DNA from: G965261475 sp965261475 [NCBI: bacterium]
GTDB lineage: Bacteria; SAR324; XYD2-FULL-50-16
Assembly: GCA_965261475.1 (NCBI GenBank)
Contig: OZ253454.1
Span: forward strand, 310,001-374,000
DNA: 64,000 nucleotides
Direction: 5' to 3'
In this document: positions 35,109 through 45,904 of the stretch, piece by piece
Position numbering within the stretch: position 1 is the stretch's first letter
Layout: each line of letters starts with the position of its first letter
Translations under genes and position numbers: made by a program
The notes under the pieces: generated by a model
What the model was told of the DNA's origin: nothing
What the model saw: only the letters and a program-made list of their open reading frames with translations
The model's database searches: none

Positions 35109-36686
35109 ATGCAAAGCTTAATGAGCATCAAGGAAGCTAGTGTTTGGGCAAGTAAATACCTAGGTAAAAATGTAACCGCATCAAATATATCTTATTTAAT
35201 TCAATACGGCAGAATCCCTAAGCAGGGCAATAATGGCAGCGTTGTCGTTGATAAATTGGACTTGGAGACCTACTACAAAGCACACCATAAAACACAAGCA
35301 GACAGCTGGAGGCAACAACTAGGCAATGAGCTCAACTGGGATTTATCATTTTCTCGGTATAAGGAATCAGAGACCACAAAACATGTCCATCGGCTACACC
35401 CCTATAAGGGTAAATTTATTCCGCAGTTGGTCGAATATTTTTTAGATTGCCATACCGATAGCTTTAAGGAAAAATCTTTTTTTAAAAAAGGAGATATTAT
35501 TTTAGACCCTTTTTGTGGCAGTGGCACGATGCTGGTGCAAGCCAATGAGCTGGGATTAAATGCTGTAGGTATTGATATTTCAGCGTTTAACTCCTTTATA
35601 AGCAATGTAAAAATTGGATGCTATCAGGTTGATGATGTTAGAGACACAACACTTCGTATTACCAGCAGGCTGAAAGATTTTCAAAAGGGAAAAAATAATA
35701 TCGATTTTGAAAAAAGATTATTGGGTGAGCTGAAAACATTTAATAAAGAGTTTTTCCCATCTCCAGAATTCAAATCTAAGCTTAGGCAAGAGCAAATTAA
35801 CGAAACACAATACAGCAAGCAAAAAGTTGACGAGTTTCTTGGTGTCTATAATCACCTTATTGATGAGTATAAAATTGAGTTAGAGCAAAATACAACAGGC
35901 TCGTTTATCGATTACTGGTTTTTAGGGGTGGTTAGAGCTGAGATAGACTTTGTTTTGAATGAGGTGAAACGCATCAAAAATCCAGCAACAAAAAAACTGC
36001 TATTTTTAATCTTAAGCCGCACAATTCGCTCATGTCGGGCGACTACGCACGCTGATTTGGGGACGCTAAAAAAACCGGTTAGCACGATTTATTACTGTAA
36101 AAAACACGGCAAAATATGCAAGCCATTGTTTTCTATTTTAAGTTGGTGGCAAAGATACGCACAAGACACAATGAAAAGAATAGAGCAGTTTAATATGCTG
36201 AGGTCTAACACCTATCAAATATGCTTAAGCGGAGATAGCAGAAAAATAAATATGATTGATATGCTAGCAGAAAAAGCACCTCAATTATCGTGTTTGGTTA
36301 AAAATCAAAAAATAGCTGGAATTTTTTCAAGCCCGCCTTATGTGGGATTGATCGACTACCACGAGCAACATGCCTATGCTTATGATTTATTTGATTTTGC
36401 AAGAAACGATGAGCTGGAAATAGGTCCACTTTGCAAAGGGCAGGGCTTGCAAGCACAAAAAGCCTATACGCAAGGCGTAGCCGATGTTTTAAGTAATTGT
36501 AAAGCATATTTGCAAGCAGATTTTGATATATTCTTGGTCGCCAATGACAAGTATGGACTGTATCCACACATTGCTGAGCGGTCAAATATGAAAATTGTTA
36601 ATCGCTATCACAGACCGGTTTTGAATCGTGTTGAAAAAGGTAGCTCGGCGTATTCTGAAACCATTTTTCATTTGCAAGGAAAATAG
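35109..36686 (+). CDS. Type II DNA methyltransferase (N4-cytosine/N6-adenine class) with N-terminal HTH domain
   Basis: In this 525-residue protein the N-terminus (MSIKEASVWASKYLGKNVTASNISYLIQYGRIP) resembles a MerR/excisionase helix-turn-helix, which may bind DNA or regulate its own operon. The SAM site is ILDPFCGSGTMLVQANELG (about 135-153) and the catalytic motif is SSPPYVGLIDY (about 405-415). The order, SAM site before catalytic motif, fits a split DNA methylase of the N4/N6 amino class. A type II endonuclease gene starts 3 bases downstream, so this enzyme protects its site. Confidence 0.88.
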   Translation: MQSLMSIKEASVWASKYLGKNVTASNISYLIQYGRIPKQGNNGSVVVDKLDLETYYKAHHKTQADSWRQQLGNELNWDLSFSRYKESETTKHVHRLHPYKGKFIPQLVEYFLDCHTDSFKEKSFFKKGDIILDPFCGSGTMLVQANELGLNAVGIDISAFNSFISNVKIGCYQVDDVRDTTLRITSRLKDFQKGKNNIDFEKRLLGELKTFNKEFFPSPEFKSKLRQEQINETQYSKQKVDEFLGVYNHLIDEYKIELEQNTTGSFIDYWFLGVVRAEIDFVLNEVKRIKNPATKKLLFLILSRTIRSCRATTHADLGTLKKPVSTIYYCKKHGKICKPLFSILSWWQRYAQDTMKRIEQFNMLRSNTYQICLSGDSRKINMIDMLAEKAPQLSCLVKNQKIAGIFSSPPYVGLIDYHEQHAYAYDLFDFARNDELEIGPLCKGQGLQAQKAYTQGVADVLSNCKAYLQADFDIFLVANDKYGLYPHIAERSNMKIVNRYHRPVLNRVEKGSSAYSETIFHLQGK

Positions 36687-36688
36687 CA

Positions 36689-37471
36689 ATGGCATTGTCT
36701 CAAGAGCAACTCGAAGCGATTAAGCAGACGATTAAAAGTCGCCTGCAAGATAAATTTAACGCTTATAATCCAGAGCCGGCAGTGATGCCATTTCATACTC
36801 GATTGCTCGGCAAAGACCGACTAGCACTTTATTCTTTCATACATTCCTTGAATACTAATTTTGGCACAAGCATTTTTGAACCGGTTGCGGTGCTATTAGC
36901 TACGAATAGGTTTCAGGTTGTAAAGTCGCAAGCAAAATCTGGTACACAAATTAGCATTGATGCTCAAGCTGAAATCCAGAAAATAATGGATGGCTTGACG
37001 AGTGCAACTCAAACCCCTGATAAAACAGCAGAAATAGAAAGTATTAGACAAGTTTGTCAAGCAGGAGAGATTAGAACAGTTAGCCCAACCAGAGTCGATG
37101 TCTATCTTGAAAGCAATGCCGGAGAAACATACCTCATTGATCTAAAAACTGCCAAACCAAACAAAGGTGGGTTTAAAGAATATAAGCGGACACTTTTAGA
37201 ATGGGTCGCAACTGCTTTGTTTCAAAATCCAGCAGCAAAAATTCATACCCTGATTGCCATACCATACAATCCCTATGCACCAAAACCATATAGTCGCTGG
37301 ACTATGGCTGGCATGCTTGATTTGAATAATGAATTAAAAGTTGCCGACGAGTTTTGGGATTTTCTCGGTGGCAACGGAGCTTATAATGACTTGTTAGCTT
37401 GTTTTGAGTGTGTTGGGATTGAGCTGCGCACTGAAATTGATGCCTATTTTAAACGATTTAATTATATTTAA
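36689..37471 (+). CDS. Type II restriction endonuclease, TdeIII-like
   Basis: This 260-residue protein is encoded 3 bases after its methylase. It has a PD-(D/E)XK-like core: TRVDVYLESNAGETYLIDLKTAKPNKGGFKEYKR (about 145-178), with acidic residues before D-L-K. The N-terminus (IKSRLQDKFNAYNPEPAVMPFHTRLLGKDRLALYSFIHSLNTNFGTSIFEPVA) and the ending resemble TdeIII-family enzymes. The family name is from memory and its cleavage site should not be assumed here. Location and length strongly support the endonuclease role. Confidence 0.8.
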   Translation: MALSQEQLEAIKQTIKSRLQDKFNAYNPEPAVMPFHTRLLGKDRLALYSFIHSLNTNFGTSIFEPVAVLLATNRFQVVKSQAKSGTQISIDAQAEIQKIMDGLTSATQTPDKTAEIESIRQVCQAGEIRTVSPTRVDVYLESNAGETYLIDLKTAKPNKGGFKEYKRTLLEWVATALFQNPAAKIHTLIAIPYNPYAPKPYSRWTMAGMLDLNNELKVADEFWDFLGGNGAYNDLLACFECVGIELRTEIDAYFKRFNYI

Positions 37472-37695
37472 AGAGATTGCCTTATGCAAATTGTTAGCAT
37501 TAGAAATGATTTTTTATATTTTGTACTTTTTGTAGCTTATTGACAGAGTGCTTAAAAAATAATGTAAAAAATAGCTCTTCTTTTTTTGCTTTGATAAATT
37601 TACCCTGCATCACATTATATTTTACGCTATTTGGACTCTGTTATGCTAGAATAGACTGAGTATAATATACAAGGCTTAAGTAGTAAAAATATAAA

Positions 37696-38514
37696 ATGAT
37701 AATTTACACTTATTTAATGGGTGGTTTAGGAAATCAAATGTTTCAAGCAGCCGCTGGACTCTCTTACGCTATTGATCATTGCAGCAAAGCTTATTTTTTA
37801 ACAAAAGATTTACCAGCTTGCAAAGACTACAAAACAACAATATTTAAGTACTTGCCTAGATGTAAGAAACCATTGTTTTATTATCTGTACAATGAACCAG
37901 AGTGTTCTTACATTAAAATTCCATATGCTCCAAAAATAAAGATATACGGATATTTCCAATCAGAGAAGTATTTCATAAATAATAAAGATGCTATTATTAA
38001 ATTTTTTAAAACATGCTCACTAAGAGCCGATACTCAAAAAAAGATCTCTGATAATTTAGCAAAAATTAACCATACTAAAACAATTTCAATTCATGTTCGT
38101 CGTGGTGATTATTTGCATTTACAAGATCATCACCCAGTTCAAAATGAGCAATATTATGATCTTGCCCTAACTACCATTGCTCATAAATTAGGTTTTACTT
38201 CTACTAATGCCAAAATAATACTCAACTCCAAATACAAATTTGTTATTTATTCAGATGATATTGACTGGTGTCGTAACAGTAAATTTTTTGCTAGTTTTAA
38301 TTGTCATTTTATGGAAGGTAATGAGGATTATATAGATATGTATGTAATGTCAATGTGTACTCACCATATTATTGCTAATAGCTCTTTTAGTTGGTGGGGT
38401 GCGTACTTAAATGAAAAAAGCGATAAATTAGTTGTGGCTCCTAAAATTTGGTTTGGACCAAGTGTATCTGCTATATGGGAGGATCTTTATTGTGATAATT
38501 GGCTCAGAGTTTAA
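37696..38514 (+). CDS. Alpha-1,2-fucosyltransferase-like glycosyltransferase (GT11)
   Basis: This 272-residue enzyme begins MGGLGNQMFQAAAGL (8-22), contains SIHVRRGDYL (about 131-140), the GDP-fucose binding motif, and ends with ANSSFSWWGAYLN, all typical of GT11. It would transfer fucose from GDP-fucose to a surface glycan. The genes for GDP-fucose synthesis (gmd, fcl) follow directly, which supports the substrate. No membrane segment is visible. Confidence 0.92.
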   Translation: MIIYTYLMGGLGNQMFQAAAGLSYAIDHCSKAYFLTKDLPACKDYKTTIFKYLPRCKKPLFYYLYNEPECSYIKIPYAPKIKIYGYFQSEKYFINNKDAIIKFFKTCSLRADTQKKISDNLAKINHTKTISIHVRRGDYLHLQDHHPVQNEQYYDLALTTIAHKLGFTSTNAKIILNSKYKFVIYSDDIDWCRNSKFFASFNCHFMEGNEDYIDMYVMSMCTHHIIANSSFSWWGAYLNEKSDKLVVAPKIWFGPSVSAIWEDLYCDNWLRV

Positions 38515-38692
38515 CTATTATAAACTATTTATGAAACACTAAATATTTGATATGTGTAATAGTTACAATAAAAATAATTCTCACTGTTGTCAAGTTGATA
38601 ATATTTGTAGAATTATGTAGAATAAATTTTGTAAATTGTTAGTGTTAATTAGAATATAGCTAGCATAACGAGTTAGTAGTAACAACGCAGAT

Positions 38693-39811
38693 ATGAAGAA
38701 AGCACTCATCACTGGTATTACCGGGCAAGATGGCTCTTACGCGGCTGAATTTCTCCTTGCTAAAGGCTACGAAGTGCATGGTATTAAACGCCGTTCGTCG
38801 TCTCTAAACACCCAACGCATTGACCATATCTACGAAGATCCACTGTTTAACAAAACGAATTTTCATCTTCATTATGGTGATCTATCCGATTCCTCAAACA
38901 TCACTCGTATTGTGAGTGAGGTACAACCCGATGAAATTTATAATTTAGCAGCTCAATCTCATGTTGCGGTATCTTTTGAGTCTCCAGAATATACAGCAGA
39001 TATTGATGGTTTAGGAGCTTTGCGTATTTTAGAAGCAATTCGCTTTTTAGGTTTGGAACAAAAGACGCGTTTTTATCAAGCATCAACCTCTGAGCTATAC
39101 GGGTTGGTACGAGCAATACCACAATCCGAAACAACAGCTTTTTATCCACGCTCTCCCTACGCCGTTGCCAAGCTCTACGCCTATTGGATTACCATCAATT
39201 ATCGCGAATCTTATGACATGTATGCCTGCAATGGTATTTTGTTTAACCACGAATCCAGCCGTCGTGGTGAGACTTTTGTAACGCGCAAAATTACCCGCGG
39301 TCTAGCACATATTGCTCAGGGGCTAGAGCCATGTTTGTATTTAGGTAATATGGATGCACTGCGCGACTGGGGTCATGCTAAAGATTATGTACAGATGCAG
39401 TGGCTGATGTTGCAACAAGATACACCGAAAGATTTTGTGATTGCTACAGGAAAGCAGCTATCAGTGCGTGATTTCTTGCGTTTAGCAGCACTAGAGATTG
39501 GTATTGAACTTATCTTTGAGGGCAAAGGAGCAGGTGAGTTTGCTCGTGTTAGTGCAATAACTAGCGATAAGGCACCAGCCCTTAGTGTAGATGATATTAT
39601 AGTGCGCGTTAACCCGTGCTATTTTCGCCCCGCAGAAGTTGATACACTACTAGGAGACGCGAGTAAAGCTAGGCAATTATTAGGCTGGAGACCCCAAGTA
39701 AGTGTACAGCAAATGTGTGCTGAGATGGTTGCCTACGATCTCGATCAAGCATGTCAAAAGTCATTATTAAGACAGCACGGTTATAGTGTACCAGTTTCAC
39801 GTGAGCACTGA
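38693..39811 (+). CDS. gmd: GDP-mannose 4,6-dehydratase
   Basis: This 372-residue short-chain-dehydrogenase-type enzyme has the NAD(P) site [17 protein letters not shown] (6-22), [15 protein letters not shown], the catalytic region STSELYGLV and [12 protein letters not shown], and [15 protein letters not shown]. It makes GDP-4-keto-6-deoxymannose, the precursor of GDP-fucose. The next gene starts 3 bases after its stop. It is of normal length and intact. Confidence 0.97.
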   Translation: MKKALITGITGQDGSYAAEFLLAKGYEVHGIKRRSSSLNTQRIDHIYEDPLFNKTNFHLHYGDLSDSSNITRIVSEVQPDEIYNLAAQSHVAVSFESPEYTADIDGLGALRILEAIRFLGLEQKTRFYQASTSELYGLVRAIPQSETTAFYPRSPYAVAKLYAYWITINYRESYDMYACNGILFNHESSRRGETFVTRKITRGLAHIAQGLEPCLYLGNMDALRDWGHAKDYVQMQWLMLQQDTPKDFVIATGKQLSVRDFLRLAALEIGIELIFEGKGAGEFARVSAITSDKAPALSVDDIIVRVNPCYFRPAEVDTLLGDASKARQLLGWRPQVSVQQMCAEMVAYDLDQACQKSLLRQHGYSVPVSREH

Positions 39812-39813
39812 TA

Positions 39814-40782
39814 ATGACAAGTGGATATGTATTTATTGCCGGTCATAAAGGCATGGTAGGCTCTGCCCTTATGCGTCTGTTACAAACCAATTCCAAAGTT
39901 AAACTATTGCTAGCGTCCCGAGATGAATTGGATTTATTTGACGCAGTAGCAGTATCACGGTTTTTTGCTAAGTATAAACCCGAGCAAGTCTATCTAGCTG
40001 CTGCCAAAGTCGGTGGTATTTATGCCAACAACACCTATCCAGCAGAGTTTATTAGTGAGAATATTCAGATTCAATGCAATGTCATTAACGCCGCACATCA
40101 AAACAATGTACGAAAACTGTTGTTTTTAGGTAGCTCCTGTATTTATCCCAAACTAGCTACTCAGCCCATCGTTGAAACAGCTCTGATGAGCGGTATGCTT
40201 GAAGCTACCAATGAGCCTTATGCGGTTGCTAAGATTGCTGGCATCAAAATGTGCGAGTCGTTTAACCGTCAACATGGACACGATTACCGCTCTGTTATGC
40301 CAACCAATTTGTATGGTGTCGGCGATCACTTTCATCAGCACAATGCTCATGTTATACCAGCTATGATGCAACGCTTTCACCAAGCGGTTAAAAGTGGCGC
40401 AAAAGAAGTCATTATTTGGGGTAGCGGCAAACAAATGCGTGAATTTTTGCATGTTGACGACATGGCGTCGGCTTGCGTGCATATCATGAATTTGAATCAG
40501 GATAAATTCCTAGCCGCAGTAGCTAACCCTATGTGCTCACATATTAACATTGGCACTGGAATTGACCTAAGTATTGCTTCACTAGCACAAATGATAGCTA
40601 AAATAGTTGGTTTTACCGGTCGTTTGGTATTTGATACAAGCAAACCAGATGGCGCACCTCGTAAGCTCTTAGATGTTTCGCGCTTACAACTACTAGGTTG
40701 GGTTTGTAGCATTGGCTTACAACAAGGTCTAACAAGCACTTATGAGTGGTTTTTGACGCATCAAAATAGCCTGCGCAAATAA
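39814..40782 (+). CDS. fcl: GDP-L-fucose synthase
   Basis: This 322-residue epimerase/reductase completes GDP-fucose synthesis after Gmd. It shows [17 protein letters not shown] (7-23), [45 protein letters not shown] and [12 protein letters not shown]. The last about 70 codons and the downstream non-coding DNA are duplicated, in decayed form, at 42846-43065. Confidence 0.96.
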   Translation: MTSGYVFIAGHKGMVGSALMRLLQTNSKVKLLLASRDELDLFDAVAVSRFFAKYKPEQVYLAAAKVGGIYANNTYPAEFISENIQIQCNVINAAHQNNVRKLLFLGSSCIYPKLATQPIVETALMSGMLEATNEPYAVAKIAGIKMCESFNRQHGHDYRSVMPTNLYGVGDHFHQHNAHVIPAMMQRFHQAVKSGAKEVIIWGSGKQMREFLHVDDMASACVHIMNLNQDKFLAAVANPMCSHINIGTGIDLSIASLAQMIAKIVGFTGRLVFDTSKPDGAPRKLLDVSRLQLLGWVCSIGLQQGLTSTYEWFLTHQNSLRK

Positions 40783-40908
40783 AAAAATAGTGTTAGTTGA
40801 TAGTATATTTTGCTAACGAGATACAAGGGGATTACAATTTTTAACTTGTAATTGATAGCGCTTGCTGGTAGCATTTATTTTGATAGAGACTTATTGATGA
40901 TGTAGATA

Positions 40909-41079
40909 ATGTATCAAAAAATAATAAACCTATTGAGATATCTGCAGTATTTAAAAGGATTTAAGATTTTGAAAGCTACTTATGGACAAAGATTTTCTGT
41001 TAAAAATAGTGCCATCAAAGAACAATTTGAATATACAAAAATATGGATGTGGTTGTTTTTATTTAAGAAAAAAGGGTAA
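40909..41079 (+). pseudogene. Internally deleted copy of the DUF268 gene
   Basis: The frame MYQKIINLLRYLQYLKGFKI, then KATYGQRFSVKN, matches the start of the intact gene at 43183. It jumps at about 41011 to AIKEQFEYTKIWMWLFLFKKKG, the end of the same gene. About 180 internal codons are missing, yet the frame is kept for 56 residues. It and the fcl tail are parts of one duplicated block. Confidence 0.88.
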
Positions 41080-41108
41080 ATCATGTGCGCGAATTTAAGA
41101 GGAAAAAA

Positions 41109-41231
41109 ATGAAGACTCTACTAAAAAAATACTACCATAAATTATTATCTAATATTAAGGAAATATTAACTCTTAGAGAATGGAAAAAGCGCGGATATCT
41201 CAAGACGGAAATAATGAACAAAAAACTATGA
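41109..41231 (+). CDS. Small ORF of unknown function
   Basis: This 40-residue basic peptide (MKTLLKKYYHKLLSNIKEIL, then TLREWKKRGYLKTEIMNKKL) follows a good AGAGGAAA ribosome-binding site. It may be the truncated start of a glycosyltransferase-cluster gene or the upstream part of the gene at 41248. No family was recognised. Confidence 0.35.
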   Translation: MKTLLKKYYHKLLSNIKEILTLREWKKRGYLKTEIMNKKL

Positions 41232-41247
41232 TGCAAAGATATCGAAA

Positions 41248-42573
41248 ATGATTATCGAATACAAACCTACCTGGGTTAAACTACCAGCTGGACTTAAAAG
41301 AGAATTTATTATTAGAATTAATAACCAGAATAAGCTGATTCCAAAAGCAGAAGTTCCAAATTATGATGATTATTCTCTGTTTTACGATGTTTTCTTTAGC
41401 CTTGATAAAAAATACATTTGGACTGTAGGTCCTCAGCTACTTTCTGTGAAGGAAAAACTTTTGCCTATCAAAATCCTTTATAAAGGGACGCCTCTTAAAT
41501 ACGAATATTGTGATTACGTTGGAGCATCGCCAACTTCTTCTTCTTCGTGTTTTAAGATTACAGCTACGAGTATCAAAGAAAAAACCCCAACCTTAACTTT
41601 TAGAGGCAAGGATTGGAAAATAGATATTAAAGTCAATAGTTTTCCTTCTGTTAATAATCATGAATACGAGCTTGTCCTTTCTACTTTGCAAAAAAATTAT
41701 GCTACCAGCCATGTTATAGATTGGATATTATGGCACCACCGTTTGCACCATTTTGAGCGATTTTTATTTTATGATAACGGCTCTGATAATGTGATTGAGG
41801 TCAAAACAGCGTTGCAAAACTTAAATATCCCAAACCTAAAAATAGTTTTTATCGATTGGAGTTACTACTACGGTGGGGTTAATTCTGGTTATGATCTTCA
41901 TTCTGGTCATGATCTTCTTGCTCAAAATACCCAATTTAATCACACTTTGAGATTGTATGGTGATCAAAAGTATTTTATAGCTAGTTGGGATTTAGATGAA
42001 TTTCTAATCAATACTAATTCTATGACTCTACAGCATTCAATGAAAAAAAAGCCTTATCAAATATTTGAACGCTATGATGTTGTAGATATAGCAAAAGAGC
42101 CTTTAAGTAGCATTGCAGAATGTAGAGTAATAAAAAAGAAACCTTGTATTTGTGGCAAATATCTGTATCGTAGTGACATTGTTGAATATCTTTGTAACCC
42201 CCACAGTATTTTGGATAGGTGCTCTCGTTTTGTGCACCGATTTCTTTTTGCCTTTATCAAAATTTTTGGAAACCGTTGTAGTAACATTTTCCTTTCTATC
42301 CTCCATCAAATTATTAGAAAAAATTTTATCAAGCATTCTCGTATGCACCAAGTTCTTATTGCCTTTACCAATATTCTGAGAAGTAAGAGGATCGGAATTA
42401 TAAATCAAGATTTTTACCTTGTCCACACTACCCCCATTAAAGTTGTTTGGAAAAAACACGACTTTGATAAGGGTGAGCGTCCATTTAAGAAGGTTTTTGA
42501 TCCACGCATCCACATCAAGGACGATAATATTCAAAAAAATCTCAAAAAAGCAAAACTCAGATGTTCAAGTTGA
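41248..42573 (+). CDS. Glycosyltransferase, GT92/DUF23-like
   Basis: In this 441-residue protein the core HVIDWILWHHRLHHFERFLFYDNGSDN (about 152-178) and FIASWDLDEFLI (about 244-255, with a D-x-D-type motif) match the DUF23/GT92 group. The N-terminal about 120 residues are unassigned. The C-terminus is rich in Lys and Phe and may touch the membrane. It sits inside the fucose glycan cluster and so probably adds a sugar to that glycan. The donor is unknown. Confidence 0.7.
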   Translation: MIIEYKPTWVKLPAGLKREFIIRINNQNKLIPKAEVPNYDDYSLFYDVFFSLDKKYIWTVGPQLLSVKEKLLPIKILYKGTPLKYEYCDYVGASPTSSSSCFKITATSIKEKTPTLTFRGKDWKIDIKVNSFPSVNNHEYELVLSTLQKNYATSHVIDWILWHHRLHHFERFLFYDNGSDNVIEVKTALQNLNIPNLKIVFIDWSYYYGGVNSGYDLHSGHDLLAQNTQFNHTLRLYGDQKYFIASWDLDEFLINTNSMTLQHSMKKKPYQIFERYDVVDIAKEPLSSIAECRVIKKKPCICGKYLYRSDIVEYLCNPHSILDRCSRFVHRFLFAFIKIFGNRCSNIFLSILHQIIRKNFIKHSRMHQVLIAFTNILRSKRIGIINQDFYLVHTTPIKVVWKKHDFDKGERPFKKVFDPRIHIKDDNIQKNLKKAKLRCSS

Positions 42574-42845
42574 ATGTAAATGCTTTTCGAAAATACCTTT
42601 GACAAAGATATGCACTTGAGTGATTTAATATTGATGCTGAATTAGCCCTGTACAAGAAGTTGCTAAATACAAAAGGACAAGATTACTTTAAAAACTAATG
42701 AGAATAAGGTATGTACTGTCATATTGATATTATGAAGAACCGCATTTTCATTTTGATGAAAACGCATTGAACATTAAGGGAAACGTTTATTTTTAAGGTT
42801 ATTGGCAGAGTAAAAAATATTTCAAAGCGTATAGGCAAAAGAACC

Positions 42846-43065
42846 ATTGCTTCGCTAGCACAAATAATAGCTAAAATAGTCGGTTTTACCGGTCGTTTGG
42901 TATTTGATACAAGCAAACCAGATGGCACACTTCGTAAGCTCTTAGATGTTTTGTGCTTAATAACGACTAGGTTGGGCATATAGTATTGGCTTACAACAAG
43001 GTCTGACAAGCACTTATGAGTGGTTTTGACGCATCAAAATAGCTTACGCAAATAAAAAATAGTGT
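42846..43065 (+). pseudogene. Duplicated 3' fragment of fcl
   Basis: The DNA repeats the end of fcl ([20 protein letters not shown], then DTSKPDGTLRKLLDV) and then frameshifts. The non-coding sequence after the stop also matches that after the intact fcl. The remaining DNA of 42574-42845 shows no gene. Confidence 0.9.
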
Positions 43066-43182
43066 TAGTTGATAGTATATTTTCTAACAATATAAAGACG
43101 ATTTACAATTTTTAACTTGTAGTTGATAGTGCATATATGATACTACTTATTTTTGTTAAAACCTTATACGACGATTTAGATA

Positions 43183-43902
43183 ATGTATCAAAAGATAATG
43201 GATAAGTTGAGATATCTCCAGTATTTAAAAGAATTTAAGATTTTTAAAGCTACTCATGGACAAAGATTTTCTGTTAAAAATAAAGATAAATATATTTGTT
43301 TGAATGATAAAGGACAGACTACAAGTTTTGACCCACATTATGTATATCATACAGCATGGGCTGCAAGAAAACTAAAGCAAATATTGCCAAAAGAGCATGT
43401 CGATATATCTTCCTTAACTTATTTTTCAACATTGATTTCTGCATTTATACCAATAAAATTTTATGAATATAATCCCGCAAAAATTGACCTTGATAACTTT
43501 GAGCACAAGCACATAGATGTAACACATTTGTTTTTTGATGATAATTCTATAGAATCATTATCTTGTATGCATGTAATTGAACATATAGGGCTTGGTAGAT
43601 ATGGAGATCCACTTGATGTAGATGGTGATTTAAAAGCAATATCAGAATTAAAGCGAGTAGTCGTTATTGGCGGTTACTTGTTGTTTGTGGTACCTATTGG
43701 TGGCGTAGCAAAAGTTATGTTTAATGCCCATAGAATCTACAACTATGAGCAGATAAGATCTTATTTTCAAGGTTTTGAATTGCTAGAATTTTCATTGATT
43801 CCAGACCAATCAAACGAAGGTATTATTATAAATGCCACCAAAGAACAATCTGATATCCAAATATATGGCTGTGGTTGTTTTTTATTTAAGAAAAAAGAAT
43901 AA
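43183..43902 (+). CDS. DUF268 family protein in the glycan cluster
   Basis: This 239-residue protein fits the methyltransferase-like DUF268 family. Its core is HVIEHIGLGRYGDPLDVDGD (about 142-161) followed by LKAISELKRVVVIGGYLLFVVPIGG, which resembles the second half of a SAM-dependent methylase. The N-terminal SAM loop is not obvious. It is found between glycosyltransferases and might methylate or otherwise modify a sugar. A deleted copy lies at 40909. Confidence 0.7.
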   Translation: MYQKIMDKLRYLQYLKEFKIFKATHGQRFSVKNKDKYICLNDKGQTTSFDPHYVYHTAWAARKLKQILPKEHVDISSLTYFSTLISAFIPIKFYEYNPAKIDLDNFEHKHIDVTHLFFDDNSIESLSCMHVIEHIGLGRYGDPLDVDGDLKAISELKRVVVIGGYLLFVVPIGGVAKVMFNAHRIYNYEQIRSYFQGFELLEFSLIPDQSNEGIIINATKEQSDIQIYGCGCFLFKKKE

Positions 43903-44018
43903 GTCGTATTTTATAGATATTATAAAACGATATTTTTGAAAAATAAAATTTTCAATAGAATCATTTTAATAATGTATGAATTGATACACAAACTTTATTC
44001 CAAACACTTAGTTTATTT

Positions 44019-44978
44019 ATGAGCAATCCACTCATATCTGTGTTGATGTCTGCTTATAATGCAGAAAAATTTGTTGCAAGAGCTATTCAATCAATCCTCA
44101 ATCAATCCTACACCAATTTTGAATTTATCATTATCAATGATGGTTCTACGGATAAAACAAGTAAAATTATTAAAAGTTTTACTGATAACAGAATTATTTT
44201 TATAGATAAACAACAAAATTCGGGGCTTATTCCTGCTCTAAATCATGGTTTGAAGATTGCAAAAGGAGAATATATTACTAGAATGGATGCCGATGATGAA
44301 AGTTTAGAAAGGTTTAAAGTACAGATTGATTTTATGCAGAAGCATCAAGATATTGATGTATTAGGCACAGCGATGTTTCTTGTTAATGGCGTCAAGAGCA
44401 GCATAATAACCTATCCAGAAAAACATTATCAGTGTTTAGATGAATTAGTTATAGGTCCGTGTGTCTCACACCCTACTGTAATGATAAAAAAATTTATTTT
44501 AATTGGTATGAAGTATAATAAAAATTATCCACACGCTGAAGATTATAAATTGTGGGTAGACTTAGCAAAGAATGGAGCAAAATTTGCTAATTTACAAACA
44601 CCATTACTGAAGTACTATTGGCACGGAGATAATATGTCAATTGTAGAAAATGACACTCAAAGAAAGTCTGCTTTGATGGTACAAAGAGAGTATCTAACAT
44701 ATTTTTTAGGTGATAGCATCACAAACTCTTTGCAAAAAACATTAGAGTTATTATGTAATACGAATAACACAGCATCTCTAGGAGAGTTAAGTAGATTTTA
44801 CACTTGCCTAGACCAGAGTAAAAAACACGCAATATTAAGATGGTTTAGAAAATACATAAAACAAAATGTCAGTGCAATTGATTATAAGTTTAATCACCGC
44901 GTCAATATTGCTTTGTTTGCCTACTATTTAAAATATAAAATTAAAAAACATCTTAGAAAAGATAAGAATCTAGTTTGA
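44019..44978 (+). CDS. Family 2 glycosyltransferase
   Basis: This 319-residue protein has a GT-A fold. SVLMSAYNAEKFVARAIQSILNQ (7-29), IINDGSTDKT (37-46) and the metal site RMDADDES (about 90-97) are classic GT2. It adds a sugar from a nucleotide donor to the surface glycan. The C-terminus is basic and lacks a clear membrane helix. Confidence 0.9.
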   Translation: MSNPLISVLMSAYNAEKFVARAIQSILNQSYTNFEFIIINDGSTDKTSKIIKSFTDNRIIFIDKQQNSGLIPALNHGLKIAKGEYITRMDADDESLERFKVQIDFMQKHQDIDVLGTAMFLVNGVKSSIITYPEKHYQCLDELVIGPCVSHPTVMIKKFILIGMKYNKNYPHAEDYKLWVDLAKNGAKFANLQTPLLKYYWHGDNMSIVENDTQRKSALMVQREYLTYFLGDSITNSLQKTLELLCNTNNTASLGELSRFYTCLDQSKKHAILRWFRKYIKQNVSAIDYKFNHRVNIALFAYYLKYKIKKHLRKDKNLV

Positions 44979-45112
44979 TATATTGCAAATATCTTAACTG
45001 GACGCCTTTGACTTGGTAATTATTAGAATAAATAATCAATTACAAATACAAAAAATAATTGTGGTAATTTTGATGAGAGCCGATACTATAAACTTAAATA
45101 TTATCTTAAATA

Positions 45113-45904
45113 ATGAGTAATATTATTCAAGCACTTTGGATTGGTAAAGAGTTATCGAAGATAGAACAACTTTGTATAGCTTCTTTTATTTACCATGGCT
45201 GTGAATTGCATCTCTATACTTATGAGAAAGTAGCTAATGTCCCAGCTGGGGTTGTACTAATGGATGCCAATGAGATTATTCCTAAAAAAAATATTTTTAC
45301 TGCTCATAATGGCTATGCTATTTTTGCAGATTGGTTTCGTTGGAGCTTGTTGTACGAAAAAGGCAACTTTTGGGTTGATCTGGATGTGATTTGTCTCAAA
45401 CCATTTGTCTTTAGTGAAGATTTTGTATATGGTTTTGAAGATAATAAATTTGTTGCAGTAAGTGTTCTTAAGTTTCCGCCTCGGCATAAATTGTGTAAAC
45501 TATTAATGTCTGTTTGCAAGAGCCCTAATAAATTACTTCCCTATGACAGTGCTAGGCGTAAAATTGAGAAAGTTAAAAGAAAGATTAAGGCTAAGATCAA
45601 AATGTGCGATGAGCGTAAATTCCACACTGGGTGGGGAGAAGCCGGTGGTCCAAAAGGGTTTACTAGAGCGCTTAAATATTTTCAACTTATCGATTTAGCC
45701 AAACCACCAGTTGATTTTTATCCCGTTAAATGTAGAGATTGGTTATTAATATTTGATGGCACACTAGTTAAATATGACGAATTATTGCGTAATTCCTACA
45801 CGATTCATCTATGGAATGCACTTGGAAGATGTGTTGAATTTGATAAAAATGCTTCTTTTCCAAAAAATTCACTCATTGAGCGCTTGAAGACAAAGTATCT
45901 CTAG
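45113..45904 (+). CDS. GT32-like (OCH1/capsule) glycosyltransferase
   Basis: This 263-residue protein starts IIQALWIGKELSKIEQLCIASF and carries FADWFRWSLLYEKGNFWVDLDVICLKP (about 69-95), where DLD is the metal-binding DxD. It resembles the DxD glycosyltransferases of capsule and O-antigen loci. It is the last intact gene of the fucose glycan cluster. Confidence 0.8.
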   Translation: MSNIIQALWIGKELSKIEQLCIASFIYHGCELHLYTYEKVANVPAGVVLMDANEIIPKKNIFTAHNGYAIFADWFRWSLLYEKGNFWVDLDVICLKPFVFSEDFVYGFEDNKFVAVSVLKFPPRHKLCKLLMSVCKSPNKLLPYDSARRKIEKVKRKIKAKIKMCDERKFHTGWGEAGGPKGFTRALKYFQLIDLAKPPVDFYPVKCRDWLLIFDGTLVKYDELLRNSYTIHLWNALGRCVEFDKNASFPKNSLIERLKTKYL

